Source: Rhizobium sp. BK376 (GTDB lineage Bacteria > Pseudomonadota > Alphaproteobacteria > Rhizobiales > Rhizobiaceae). Taken from it: a stretch of 64,000 nucleotides of DNA. How positions within the stretch are numbered: the stretch's first letter is position 1; the number at the start of each line of letters is the position of its first letter. The stretch covers positions 434,001 to 498,000 of the forward strand of contig NZ_SLZG01000001.1 of NCBI RefSeq assembly GCF_004341625.1, read 5' to 3'. The notes beneath the pieces were generated by a model. It had not been told where the DNA came from. It saw only the letters and a program-made list of their open reading frames with translations, and ran no database searches. The position numbers and the translations under genes were made by a program. Of the stretch, positions 37,089-45,988 are shown one piece after another.

Positions 37089-38975
37089 ATGGCAGAGCGC
37101 AAGAAGACCATATCGGCGGATTCGAAGAATCCCCTGCAGACGATCATCAATCTCTGGCCTTACATGTGGCCGGAGGGGCGCATGGATCTAAGGATGCGCG
37201 TCGTCTGGGCTTCGGTATACCTGCTCATTTCGAAATTCGTGCTGCTGCTCGTCCCCTATTTCTTCAAGTGGTCGATCGATGCGCTGAACGGCAAGCTGGA
37301 CATGCAGGGCATCCTGCCGACCTTCATGATCGGCGCTATCGCCCTTGTCATCGCGACCAACATCACGCGCCTGCTGCAGCTCGGCCTCAACCAGCTTCGC
37401 GATTCGCTCTTTGCCAGCGTCGGGCAATATGCTGTGCGCCAGCTCGCTTTTAGAACCTTTGTCCACATGCACCAGTTGTCGCTGCGCTTCCATCTCGAGC
37501 GCAAGACCGGCGGTCTCTCGCGCATCATCGAGCGCGGCACAAAGGGCATCGAGACGATCGTCCGCTTCACGATCCTCAATACCATCCCGACCTTCATCGA
37601 ATTCCTGCTGACGGCGATCATCTTCTGGCGTGGCTACGGTTTCTCCTACCTGGCGATAACGGCCGCAACCGTCTGGCTCTACATCTGGTTCACTGTGCGG
37701 GCGAGCGACTGGCGTATTTCCATCCGCCGCTCGATGAACGACAGCGACACCGAAGCAAATACCAAGGCGATCGATTCGCTGCTCAACTTCGAAACCGTCA
37801 AATATTTCGGCAACGAGGAGATGGAGGCGCGGCGCTTCGATCAATCGATGGAGCGCTACGAAAAGGCCGCAACCGATGTCTGGACGTCGCTCGGCTGGCT
37901 GAACTTCGGCCAGGGCGTGATCTTCGGTCTTGGCACCACCGTCATGATGGTGCTGTCCGCCTATGCGGTCCTCAACGGCAAGCAGACGGTCGGCGATTTC
38001 GTTTTCGTCAATTCGCTGCTGCTGCAGCTTTCCGTGCCCCTCAACTTCATCGGCTTCGTCTACCGCGAAATCCGCCAGGGCCTGACTGATATCGAGGCGA
38101 TGTTCGATCTGCTCGAAGTCGAGCCCGAGGTGAAGGATGCGCCCGACGCGGTGGACCTAGATATCAGCCGGGGCGCGATTGCCTTTAACGACGTGCATTT
38201 CGCCTATGATCCGGCGCGTCCCATCCTCAAGGGCATTTCGTTCGAAGTGCCGGCGGGAAAAACGGTTGCGGTCGTCGGCCCATCGGGTGCGGGAAAGTCG
38301 ACCCTGTCGCGGCTGCTTTACCGGTTCTACGACGTGCAGGAAGGCGCAATCACCATCGACGGCCAGGATGTGCGCAAGGTGACGCAGAAGAGCCTGCGCA
38401 CGGCAATCGGCATGGTGCCGCAGGACACGGTGCTCTTCAACGACACGATTGCCTACAACATCCGTTATGGCCGGCCGGGAGCCGATGAAGCGGCGGTCAT
38501 GGCTGCGGCTGACGCTGCCCAGATCAGCCATTTCATTCGCATCCTGCCCGAGGGTTTCGACACCAAGGTCGGCGAACGTGGACTGAAGCTCTCCGGCGGC
38601 GAGAAGCAGCGCGTCGCCATTGCCCGCACGATCCTGAAGGCGCCGCCAGTTCTCATCCTCGACGAGGCAACGTCGGCGCTCGACACCACGACGGAGCGGG
38701 AAATTCAGGCGGCGCTGGACGTCGTCTCGAAGAATCGCACGACGCTGGTCATCGCGCATCGTCTCTCCACCGTCATCGGCGCGGACGAGATCATTGTGCT
38801 GAAGAGCGGCGAGATCGCCGAGCGCGGCACGCATGGGGAACTGCTGGCGCGAAATGGCCTCTATGCCTCGATGTGGGACCGCCAGCGTGAGGCAACGCAG
38901 GCCGAAGAGCATCTCAAGCAGGTTCGCGAGAACGACGAACTTGGCGTCGTCAACAGGCTTGCTCCGGCAACGTAA
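37089..38975 (+). CDS. Atm1-type ABC exporter (fused permease and ATPase)
   Basis: The 628-residue half-transporter has six membrane helices (~35-330) and a nucleotide-binding domain (~355-600). Walker A is GPSGAGKST, the signature is LSGGEKQRVAIARTILK, Walker B is VLILDEATSALD, and the switch His lies in VIAHRLSTV. NYFG-type text SLLNFETVKYFGNEEMEARR and the overall length place it near mitochondrial Atm1 and bacterial NaAtm1. Those export glutathione persulfides or glutathione-metal complexes; the role here is inferred. Confidence 0.9.
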   Translation: MAERKKTISADSKNPLQTIINLWPYMWPEGRMDLRMRVVWASVYLLISKFVLLLVPYFFKWSIDALNGKLDMQGILPTFMIGAIALVIATNITRLLQLGLNQLRDSLFASVGQYAVRQLAFRTFVHMHQLSLRFHLERKTGGLSRIIERGTKGIETIVRFTILNTIPTFIEFLLTAIIFWRGYGFSYLAITAATVWLYIWFTVRASDWRISIRRSMNDSDTEANTKAIDSLLNFETVKYFGNEEMEARRFDQSMERYEKAATDVWTSLGWLNFGQGVIFGLGTTVMMVLSAYAVLNGKQTVGDFVFVNSLLLQLSVPLNFIGFVYREIRQGLTDIEAMFDLLEVEPEVKDAPDAVDLDISRGAIAFNDVHFAYDPARPILKGISFEVPAGKTVAVVGPSGAGKSTLSRLLYRFYDVQEGAITIDGQDVRKVTQKSLRTAIGMVPQDTVLFNDTIAYNIRYGRPGADEAAVMAAADAAQISHFIRILPEGFDTKVGERGLKLSGGEKQRVAIARTILKAPPVLILDEATSALDTTTEREIQAALDVVSKNRTTLVIAHRLSTVIGADEIIVLKSGEIAERGTHGELLARNGLYASMWDRQREATQAEEHLKQVRENDELGVVNRLAPAT

Positions 38976-39083
38976 GGGGCTGGTGAAGATCGGCGCAGGG
39001 GGTGACGGCCCCTCCAGCATTGCTCATGACGGCGTTTGCCTGTAGTCAGCGTCTTCCGGAACAATTGCAGGAGTTCGCGCTCG

Positions 39084-39782
39084 ATGAGTTTGCACAATAC
39101 CATACGCAACACGATAGTCCCCGTGCACAAGGAGGGTTATCCCTTTGTCCTGGGGTTCTTCGTCGTGTCGCTGGTGTTGGGCTGGCTCTTCAAGCCGCTC
39201 TTCTGGATCGGCCTCATCCTGACGCTCTGGTGCGCCTATTTCTTCCGCGACCCTGAACGGATGACGCCGCAGGACGACGATCTCGTCATCTCGCCGGCGG
39301 ACGGAAAGGTCTCGGGCGTACAGATGGCCACGCCGCCGGCCGAGCTCAATCTCGGCTATGAGCCGATGCTGCGCATCTCCATCTTCATGAATGTCTTCGA
39401 CTGCCATGTGAACCGCTCGCCGATGCGCGGCCGGATCGAGAGCATCGCCTATCGCGAGGGCAGCTTCCTCAATGCGGATCTCGATAAGGCAAGCGAACAG
39501 AACGAGCGCAACGGCCTCGTCATCGAGACACGCCACGGCCAGGTCGGCGTCGTACAGATCGCCGGCTTCGTCGCGCGCCGCATCCTCTGCTTCGTTCACC
39601 CGAGCGAGCCCATCGATGCCGGCGAGCGTATCGGCCTCATCCGCTTCGGATCGCGCGTCGATGTCTTCCTGCCGGCCGGAGCGGTCGCGCGGGTTTCCCT
39701 CGGCCAGAAGGCGGTCGCCGGTGAAACGGTGCTTGCGGAGTTCGGCTCCACAAAGGGTCCGATCGTCAGCCGACGCAGCTAG
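39084..39782 (+). CDS. psd: Phosphatidylserine decarboxylase proenzyme
   Basis: Makes phosphatidylethanolamine from phosphatidylserine. The 232-residue product is the short, Bacteroides/alphaproteobacterial type. Two N-terminal hydrophobic stretches are followed by [11 protein letters not shown] and the self-cleavage site FGSTKG near the end; cleavage before Ser creates the pyruvoyl group. ATG 39084 has GGAG about 10 bases upstream. It forms a two-gene unit with pssA (21 bp apart). Confidence 0.95.
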   Translation: MSLHNTIRNTIVPVHKEGYPFVLGFFVVSLVLGWLFKPLFWIGLILTLWCAYFFRDPERMTPQDDDLVISPADGKVSGVQMATPPAELNLGYEPMLRISIFMNVFDCHVNRSPMRGRIESIAYREGSFLNADLDKASEQNERNGLVIETRHGQVGVVQIAGFVARRILCFVHPSEPIDAGERIGLIRFGSRVDVFLPAGAVARVSLGQKAVAGETVLAEFGSTKGPIVSRRS

Positions 39783-39803
39783 CCGGCAGTGGGAGAACAA
39801 GAG

Positions 39804-40661
39804 ATGAAGACACCGTTCCCACCCTTTGAGCCCAATGGTCCCAACGACGAGGCGCGCGGGCCGCGTCTCAGGGAAATTCCGTTGCGGCTGATGGTGCCTA
39901 ATCTCATCACAGTGCTTGCCATCTGCGCCGGGCTGACCGGCATTCGTCTTGCCTTCGAAAACCGCTTCGAGCTTGCCGTCACCATGGTTCTGGTCGCGGC
40001 TTTCCTGGATGGCGTCGACGGGCGCGTGGCGCGCCTCATGAAGGCGTCGTCGAAATTCGGCGCGCAGATGGATTCGCTTGCCGACATCGTCAATTTCGGC
40101 GTCGCGCCGGCCCTCGTCGTCTATGTCTTCGTACTCGATCAGGCGCATACGATCGGCTGGATCGCCGCATTGATCTACGCTATAGCCGCGGGTCTCAGGC
40201 TCGCCCGCTTCAACGTGATGGCCGAGCGGGAAAACAAGGCGTCGTGGCAATCGGAATATTTCGTCGGCGTCCCCGCCCCGGCCGGCGCAATGCTGGTGCT
40301 GCTGCCCGTCTATGTCGGGTTCCTGGGTTTCGAGCAGACGACTGCCTTTGCGCTCGGATCGGCCGCCTATACCGTTATCATCGCCTTCCTGCTCGTCAGC
40401 CGGCTGCCGGTCTGGTCGGGCAAAAGCGGCAGCCGCATCCGTCGCGACTTCGTGCTGCCGATGATGCTCGGCGTGGTCGTCTATGTGGCGCTGCTGATGA
40501 GCTACACATGGCAAGTCATGGTCGTGACGGTGGTTTGCTATCTTCTGTCGCTGCCTTACGGCGCGCGCCTATGGCAGAAGAAATACGGCACCTACACGAT
40601 CAACGGACCTGCGGATCCGGATGTCGACGATGCCAATGACGACATCGGTCGTCATATTTAA
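39804..40661 (+). CDS. pssA: CDP-diacylglycerol-serine O-phosphatidyltransferase
   Basis: Makes phosphatidylserine, the substrate of the neighbouring psd. The 285-residue integral membrane protein belongs to the CDP-alcohol phosphotransferase family. The signature D-x2-D-G-x2-A-R-x8-G-x3-D-x3-D is met in full by DGVDGRVAR, then FGAQMDSLAD. ATG 39804 lies 8 bases after GGGAG; a GTG five codons earlier overlaps that site. Phosphatidylethanolamine is also the precursor for phosphatidylcholine in rhizobia. Confidence 0.95.
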   Translation: MKTPFPPFEPNGPNDEARGPRLREIPLRLMVPNLITVLAICAGLTGIRLAFENRFELAVTMVLVAAFLDGVDGRVARLMKASSKFGAQMDSLADIVNFGVAPALVVYVFVLDQAHTIGWIAALIYAIAAGLRLARFNVMAERENKASWQSEYFVGVPAPAGAMLVLLPVYVGFLGFEQTTAFALGSAAYTVIIAFLLVSRLPVWSGKSGSRIRRDFVLPMMLGVVVYVALLMSYTWQVMVVTVVCYLLSLPYGARLWQKKYGTYTINGPADPDVDDANDDIGRHI

Positions 40662-40836
40662 CGGAAAATAAACTTCTAAATTAGACATTTATAGACTTCG
40701 TTCCCAACCGCGTGGCTCGCGGAATGTGGTGTGCAGTCACAAAAGCTGATTGGCAAATGCCTCGGTTTTGTCGCGATTTACGATGAAAAGCACAATCACA
40801 AAACGATTCTAGGGAACACGTAAAGGAGAGAGTATC

Positions 40837-40989
40837 GTGACCTCGATTAAGGATAGCATCGTCCGCCTCGTTGAGCAGCAGCCGGTGAAGACCGATCTTG
40901 CAGCACTCTATCGTCCGCTCGGCCTCAAGGCCGTTCTGGCAGCCCATGTCGTGCTGAAGAGCAAGCCGCTCAATAAGCAGACCGCCTGA
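40837..40989 (+). CDS. Small uncharacterised protein, 50 residues
   Basis: GTG 40837 is preceded by AAAGGAGAG at ideal distance and opens a 50-codon frame ending at TGA 40987. The product starts VTSIKDSIVRLVEQQPVKTD and continues with an Ala/Leu-rich helix (LAALYRPLGLKAVLAAHVVL), then a basic end (KSKPLNKQTA). Third positions are G/C-rich like neighbouring genes. No family is recognised by me. A ~175-bp upstream gap with AT-rich sequence leaves room for its own promoter, and it converges on argO 10 bp away. Confidence 0.72.
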   Translation: MTSIKDSIVRLVEQQPVKTDLAALYRPLGLKAVLAAHVVLKSKPLNKQTA

Positions 40990-40998
40990 ACCCGGCTC

Positions 40999-41622
40999 CT
41001 AGTCGCCGGCAAAGAAACGGACGAGCAGGCTCAGCGCCAGCAACCCCATGACAATGCCGATCACGATATCCAGAACCCGCCATGCGGCGGGTCTGGCGAA
41101 AACCGGCTGAAGCAGCCGGGCGCCATATCCAAGCGCAAAGAACCAGACGAACGACGCCAAGGCCGCGCCGGCGCCATAGGCCACTCGGCCCGCGCCCTGA
41201 TAGGCGGCCGAGAGGCTGCCGAGCAGCACCACGGTATCCAGATAGACATGCGGGTTGAGGAAGGTGAACGCCAGGCAGGTAGCAACGGCTGCCCGCAGGC
41301 TCAATCCATTGCCGGTTTCGGCGCGCATCGCATGCGGCTTCATGGCGCGGCGAAATGCGATCACGGAATAGCTGCCGAGGAAGATCGCGCCGCCGAGGGT
41401 CACGACCTCGATCAGTACCGGCGACCGCGAGACCAGGGTGCCGAGACCGCCGACGCCAGCCGCGATCAGCACAGCATCCGACAACGCGCAGATCAGGCAA
41501 AGTACGAAGACATGCGAGCGCAGGAGACCCTGGCGCAGGATGAAGGCATTCTGAGCGCCGATTGCAATAATCAGGGACGCGCCGAGGAAGAAGCCGGAGA
41601 CGGCAGCGGACAAAGACAACAT
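40999..41622 (-). CDS. argO: LysE/ArgO-family basic amino-acid exporter
   Basis: The 207-residue membrane protein starts with the segment FFLGASLIIAIGAQNAFILR, which is the ArgO/LysE signature (GAQNAFVLRQG). CLAFTFLNPHVYLDTVVLLG is the second conserved block. ArgO exports arginine and LysE exports lysine and arginine. It is a different branch from the RhtB-like gene at 21029-21664. In other bacteria a LysR-type regulator sits next to it; none is visible here. Confidence 0.85.
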   Translation of the reverse strand: MLSLSAAVSGFFLGASLIIAIGAQNAFILRQGLLRSHVFVLCLICALSDAVLIAAGVGGLGTLVSRSPVLIEVVTLGGAIFLGSYSVIAFRRAMKPHAMRAETGNGLSLRAAVATCLAFTFLNPHVYLDTVVLLGSLSAAYQGAGRVAYGAGAALASFVWFFALGYGARLLQPVFARPAAWRVLDIVIGIVMGLLALSLLVRFFAGD

Positions 41623-41658
41623 AAAGAGATTTCCGTGGAAGACAGGGACTGCAGCGGA

Positions 41659-42423
41659 TCAGAGAAGGCTCAATTGGCCATCATCGGGATCGCGCTTCTT
41701 CGGCGGTTTCGTCGGCGGCTGGACGGCGACAGGCTCCTGGAGTTCCGGCCCCATATTGGCGACCTTGTTGACGCGGTCGGAAACCGGGATCGCCTCGAAG
41801 AAATCCTCCTGCACCGGCGCCATGAGATCGGCGACGTCGCGAGGCTCCTGCGTCTTGCAGTCGAGCCAGCGGGAAAAATCCTGCGGCTGGATGACAACAG
41901 GCATCCGGTCGTGGATGGACGCCATCATGCCGTTGGCGGCCGATGTCAGGATCGCGCCGGTATCGACTTCCGAACCGTCGGCGGATGACCAGGTTTCCAT
42001 CAGCCCGGCAAAGGCGACGACACCGCCGTGGCGCGGCCGGACCCAATAGGCCTGCCCCTTGCCGCCCTCTTCTTTCGAGGGGCGATGCCATTCGTAAAAC
42101 CCCGATGCGGGTACCAGGATGCGCCGGTGGCGCATGGCGGCGCGGAAGGAGGCCTTGCCGACAGCGGTCTCCGCACGGGCATTGATTAGCAGCGGAAATT
42201 CCTTCGGGTTCTTGACCCAGGAGGGCGTCAGGCCCCAGCGCACCAATAGGGCTCGGCGCTCCGGAAGATTGCTGCCCGGCTCTTGCCGCTCGCCCGATAT
42301 GACGATGAGGATGGGCTGTGTCGGGGCAATGTTGTAGCGCGCGGGAAAGCCTTCGAGCTCATGGAGATCGAAATACTCCGCCACGTTTCCGGGCACCGCC
42401 GTCAATGCATATCGTCCGCACAT
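41659..42423 (-). CDS. SRAP-domain protein (YedK/HMCES-like)
   Basis: Shields abasic sites in single-stranded DNA by forming a thiazolidine crosslink (family knowledge). The catalytic Cys is residue 2 (MCGRYALTAVPG), exposed after Met removal. NARAETAVGKASFR, SGFYEWHR and SIHDRMPVVIQP hold the conserved Asn, Glu and His. The 254-residue length is normal, with a Pro/Lys-rich C-terminal tail (PTKPPKKRDPDDGQ). Confidence 0.93.
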   Translation of the reverse strand: MCGRYALTAVPGNVAEYFDLHELEGFPARYNIAPTQPILIVISGERQEPGSNLPERRALLVRWGLTPSWVKNPKEFPLLINARAETAVGKASFRAAMRHRRILVPASGFYEWHRPSKEEGGKGQAYWVRPRHGGVVAFAGLMETWSSADGSEVDTGAILTSAANGMMASIHDRMPVVIQPQDFSRWLDCKTQEPRDVADLMAPVQEDFFEAIPVSDRVNKVANMGPELQEPVAVQPPTKPPKKRDPDDGQLSLL

Positions 42424-42468
42424 GCCGTTTCTCTTGCATCGCTGGCACGTCAGGTCAAGGATCGCGGC

Positions 42469-42792
42469 TCAGCCGCGGGGTCCAAACAGGATGATTGCCG
42501 TCCCGGCAAGGCAGACGGCCGCGCCTGACATGTCCCAGCGATCCGGCGTGCGCCCCTCGGCCAGCCAGAGCCAAAGTACGGAGGCTGCGATGTAGATGCC
42601 GCCATAGGCCGCAAATGTCCGCCCCGCCGCCTCGCTCGGCACCAGCGCCAGCAGCCAGGCAAACAGCGCCAGCGAGACCATGCCCGGCGCCAGCCACCAG
42701 ACAGGTTTTGAAAGCCGCAGCCACGCCCAGAAGGAGAAGCAGCCGGCGATTTCGGCCAAGGCCGCGAGGGCATAAAGGGCGTAGGTGATCAT
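42469..42792 (-). CDS. ynfA: YnfA family (UPF0060) membrane protein
   Basis: A 107-residue protein with four membrane helices: [20 protein letters not shown], a [18 protein letters not shown] segment, [18 protein letters not shown] and [15 protein letters not shown]. It is similar in layout to small multidrug resistance proteins, and YnfA is reported as an SMR-like exporter in enterics. It is 45 bp upstream-side of the SRAP gene on the same strand, possibly co-transcribed. Confidence 0.9.
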   Translation of the reverse strand: MITYALYALAALAEIAGCFSFWAWLRLSKPVWWLAPGMVSLALFAWLLALVPSEAAGRTFAAYGGIYIAASVLWLWLAEGRTPDRWDMSGAAVCLAGTAIILFGPRG

Positions 42793-42932
42793 GATTGGAT
42801 CGTCCGGGAATCGGAATTGTGAATGCTCATCGAGCCTAACGAAAGCATGCCCGGGAAAGTAGGAGAAACGCGCTGGAAGCCTTGGTCATCGCATGGCATT
42901 GTCTGCTCTTCCTCGACCTTGTTGAAAGCAAT

Positions 42933-43346
42933 ATGAGCTCCTCCCCCCGCCCCGCCTCGTCAGCCATCCTGCAACGCGATGGCCGTTTCCTGCTGGTGCT
43001 TCGCCGCAATCCGCCTTCGGCCGACATGTATGCTTTTCCCGGCGGCCGCGCCGAAGAAGGTGAGATGCCTGACGAGACGGCGTTGCGCGAATTTGCGGAG
43101 GAGACCGGGATCATGGCGCGCAATCCCCGGCTTTTCAGGACCTACGACCTGCTGACGCGCGCCGAAGACGGGACTGTCAGCAGCCATTTCTTCCTCTCTG
43201 TTTTTCTCGTCGATGCCGATGAGGATCAGGTGGCGGTCGCGGCCGATGATGCGGCCGATATCGGCTGGTTTACGCTGGAGGAAATCCGCCGACTGCCGGT
43301 CCCGCCCAGCGTGCTGGAATGTGCGGAACTCATCATCAGCAGCTAA
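42933..43346 (+). CDS. NUDIX hydrolase
   Basis: The 137-residue protein has a complete Nudix box, G-x5-E-x7-REUxEExGU, with REFAEETGI as its core, preceded by YAFPGGRAEEGE. Such enzymes hydrolyse nucleoside diphosphates linked to another moiety; MutT-like cleaning is possible but not shown. ATG 42933 was taken because family similarity starts at SSAILQRDGRFLLVLRRN; a 51-base upstream extension is open but unlikely. Confidence 0.88.
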   Translation: MSSSPRPASSAILQRDGRFLLVLRRNPPSADMYAFPGGRAEEGEMPDETALREFAEETGIMARNPRLFRTYDLLTRAEDGTVSSHFFLSVFLVDADEDQVAVAADDAADIGWFTLEEIRRLPVPPSVLECAELIISS

Positions 43347-43407
43347 TAAGCGTGGAGAATCGGGGTTCTGCCTTGCTCAGGTCATGTGCAGGGTATCAAC
43401 TGTGGAT

Positions 43408-43842
43408 ATGATTCTCTGCCGCACTGTCGCCGCATCTCTGCTGTTGTCTGCCCTCGTCGTAGCGGCGGGGCCCGCATTTGCTCAGCCCAAGGCTGATACG
43501 GCGACCGTGGCGACGCCGCCGCCCGATATCGAGCGTCCGGCGCCTTATGACGACGATCTGCTGCGGCTCGCCGAAGTACTTGGTTCCGTCCACTACCTCC
43601 GCAATCTGTGCAATCCTGGCAAGGAAGATCACTGGCGTGCGGAGATGCAGCAACTGCTGGATTCGGAAACGAAAGACGAGCCGAAACGCAAGGAACGCCT
43701 GACCGCAGCTTTCAATCGAGGCTACCGGTCCTTCGCATCGGTCTATACCGATTGCACGCAGCAAGCCATCGTGGCAGAGGAGCGCTACCGTAACGAAGGT
43801 GCAACACTTGCCACAGAAATAACCGCGCGCTTTGGAAATTGA
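43408..43842 (+). CDS. TIGR02301-family secreted protein
   Basis: A 144-residue Rhizobiales-specific protein of unknown function. It begins with a signal peptide (MILCRTVAASLLLSALVVAA, cut after AFA). The family core is RLAEVLGSVHYLRNLC, then KERLTAAFNRGYRSFASVY and the helical end. Two cysteines (in NLCNPG and YTDCTQQA) could form a disulphide in the periplasm. The start is uncertain by a few codons: GTG 43402 and ATG 43384 are in frame. It follows the NUDIX gene by 61 bp. Confidence 0.8.
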   Translation: MILCRTVAASLLLSALVVAAGPAFAQPKADTATVATPPPDIERPAPYDDDLLRLAEVLGSVHYLRNLCNPGKEDHWRAEMQQLLDSETKDEPKRKERLTAAFNRGYRSFASVYTDCTQQAIVAEERYRNEGATLATEITARFGN

Positions 43843-43946
43843 CGTTTTATTAACCCCTTTTCACGGCGAGCCGTGTCGTTTTAGGAAAAGGCTGATAAAG
43901 TCGTTAACCGAGCGGTAAGGACATGGACGCCTCAAGGAAAGAAGCA

Positions 43947-44204
43947 ATGGAACCAAGCCTCAACGACATCGACGACATGATCGTCCACGAAAAGATGCAG
44001 GCGGCTCTGGAGTATCAGAACGAAGCATGGGCGGACGGCATGGCCGATGGAATCGAGCCGGAAATTATCGCTGATGCAGCGATCGCACATGCGATCCGCG
44101 AAACGATCCGCATCAAGGGTGAACAGGGCGCTGAGGCCTTGCTCGAATCGTTGCGGGAACGCATGCTTGCCGGCGAGTTCTCAATGAGCCGCACCCTGCA
44201 ATAA
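43947..44204 (+). CDS. Small acidic helical protein, uncharacterised
   Basis: An 85-residue acidic, helix-rich protein (IDDMIVHEKMQAALEYQNEA, ADAAIAHAIRETIRIKGEQG) with no membrane segment or cysteine. ATG 43947 has AAGGAAAG about 6 bases before it; ATG 43923 is in frame and cannot be excluded. I do not recognise a named family. The gene lies 16 bp before the next uncharacterised gene, so they may share a message. Confidence 0.72.
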   Translation: MEPSLNDIDDMIVHEKMQAALEYQNEAWADGMADGIEPEIIADAAIAHAIRETIRIKGEQGAEALLESLRERMLAGEFSMSRTLQ

Positions 44205-44220
44205 CCGCAAGAGATGTTCC

Positions 44221-44973
44221 ATGCGTCGCTTAAAGGGCAATGATCTGCAACGATCGGTCGCCTCGCTTCTGGCTGCAACCACTGTTGTGGCTGGCTTTGC
44301 CTCCCCATTACCCGCCCTTGCCTTTTCCTCGCTGCATGTGAGTCCCCTTGCGCCTGCGCAGGCAGGTAGGGAAAAGCCTGTGGAGCAGGCGCTGGAAGCG
44401 CCTTCCAAGGGCATTCCCATGCCGGATCCGCTGGTCAACAATCAGGCGGGTCAGGCTGCGTCGAGCGACAGTTCCGCAAACCCGACGCCCGATGGCAAGC
44501 CCGCCGAAGTGCTGTTCGATATCAACAAGGCTCCGGAGCCGGTGCGCAAGCTGCGCGAGGCGATCGTCGAAGCGGCTGCATCCGGCGATCTCGAGCGGTT
44601 ACGCCCCCTTATGAATATCGGCGGCGGCCTCAATCAGACACAGGTCTCGGCAGACGATCCGGGCGAAGACCCGATCAAGACGCTGCATGATCTCTCGGGC
44701 GATCCTGACGGCATCGAGGTTCTGTCCATCCTACTGGATGTCATGTCGACCGGCTTTGCGCATGTCGGACAGGGTACGCCCAACGAAATGTATGTCTGGC
44801 CCTATTTCGCCGAGAAGGACATCAAGACGCTTAGCGCACCTGAGAAGGTCGACCTGATGCGCATCGTCACGGCCGGCGACTATTCGGACATGCTGGAATT
44901 CGGCGGATACAATTTCTACCGGGTCGGCATCACGCCCGACGGGAAATGGAAATTCTTCACCGCCGGCGAATGA
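44221..44973 (+). CDS. Exported protein of unknown function
   Basis: A 250-residue protein with a signal peptide (LLAATTVVAGFASPLPALAF, about residues 17-36). A low-complexity segment follows, then a conserved-looking globular domain from about residue 98 (EVLFDINKAPEPVRKLREAI, AAASGDLERLRPLMNIGG, EMYVWPYFAEKDIKTLS, ending DGKWKFFTAGE). It is probably periplasmic. No catalytic motif is visible. The gene lies behind the 85-residue protein and ahead of ygfZ (175-bp gap). Confidence 0.75.
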   Translation: MRRLKGNDLQRSVASLLAATTVVAGFASPLPALAFSSLHVSPLAPAQAGREKPVEQALEAPSKGIPMPDPLVNNQAGQAASSDSSANPTPDGKPAEVLFDINKAPEPVRKLREAIVEAAASGDLERLRPLMNIGGGLNQTQVSADDPGEDPIKTLHDLSGDPDGIEVLSILLDVMSTGFAHVGQGTPNEMYVWPYFAEKDIKTLSAPEKVDLMRIVTAGDYSDMLEFGGYNFYRVGITPDGKWKFFTAGE

Positions 44974-45148
44974 CGCTGGCGGCTCCAGTGAAAACCTGAA
45001 ATCGAGAATCGATTCAAGGGCAACGCCTCCTTGCCTCAGGCTTTGATTCATCCTGCTCAACCGCCACTTCATGCTCGCTGCCGGAACTTGCGGTTCAGGC
45101 GTTGAGCGCTTACCTGTTGCTTAAAGACATGAACACGATGGATCGACC

Positions 45149-45988
45149 ATGACCGCCGTATTTCTTGAAGGCCGCCGACTGCTCCATGTAATTGGTGCGG
45201 ATGCCGAAAGTTTTCTGCAGAATTTGATCACCACCGATCTTTCCGCGCTCGGCACCGATGATGCAAAGCCGGGGGCGTTGCTGACGCCGCAGGGCAAGAT
45301 CCTGTTCGACTTCATGATCTGGCGCGACGGAAGCGGTTTCGTCTTGGAAACCGATGCGGAACAGCAAGAGGGCTTGCTGAAGAGACTGACCATGTACCGG
45401 CTGCGTGCGGCCGTCGAATTGAGCGTCGATGAGGTCGAGGGCGTTACCGTCTCCTGGGGTGACGACGCGTCGGAAGGCCGGGAAGACAGCCGCTTTGCCA
45501 AGGCGGGCATCCGGCTGCTGCGCCGCGTCGGCCAGCATGGCGCTGATGCGGAAGCGCTCTATGAGGCGCTGCGCATCGAATGCGGCGTTGCTCTCTCGGG
45601 CGCGGATTTCGCCCTTTCCGACGCCTTTCCGCATGATGTGCTGATGGATTTCAATGGCGGGCTTTCCTTCCGCAAGGGCTGCTATGTCGGCCAGGAAGTC
45701 GTCTCCCGCATGCAGCATCGGGGCACGGCCCGCCGTCGCGTCGTGATCGTCAGTGGCGAAAACGCGCTGCCTGTGGCCGGAACTGAAATTTCGGCTGGCG
45801 GCAAGCCGATCGGCACGCTCGGGTCGGTGGTCGGCAACCATGGACTTGCGATCGTGCGGATCGACCGGGCCGGCGAAGCCATGGCAGCGGAAACGCCGAT
45901 TCTCATCGGCGATGTGAAAGCTTCCCTGGCGCTGCCGGCATGGTCGGGCCTTGCCTTCCCCGCCAGTGCCGACGAGGCGACGGCGTGA
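45149..45988 (+). CDS. ygfZ: YgfZ/GcvT folate-binding protein
   Basis: The 279-residue protein has the T-protein-like fold and the YgfZ fingerprint KGCYVGQEVVSRMQHRG, whose Cys is needed for function in E. coli. YgfZ acts with folate in building or repairing certain Fe-S enzymes. The start gives MTAVFLEGRRLLHVIGADAE. Its stop overlaps the next start by four bases (GTGA at 45985-45988), coupling it to the HD gene. Confidence 0.93.
   Translation: MTAVFLEGRRLLHVIGADAESFLQNLITTDLSALGTDDAKPGALLTPQGKILFDFMIWRDGSGFVLETDAEQQEGLLKRLTMYRLRAAVELSVDEVEGVTVSWGDDASEGREDSRFAKAGIRLLRRVGQHGADAEALYEALRIECGVALSGADFALSDAFPHDVLMDFNGGLSFRKGCYVGQEVVSRMQHRGTARRRVVIVSGENALPVAGTEISAGGKPIGTLGSVVGNHGLAIVRIDRAGEAMAAETPILIGDVKASLALPAWSGLAFPASADEATA

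Noticed and set aside
39024..40514. A 496-codon minus-strand open frame opposite psd-pssA
   Set aside because: The plus strand shows complete psd and pssA motifs; the antisense translation has no recognisable features.
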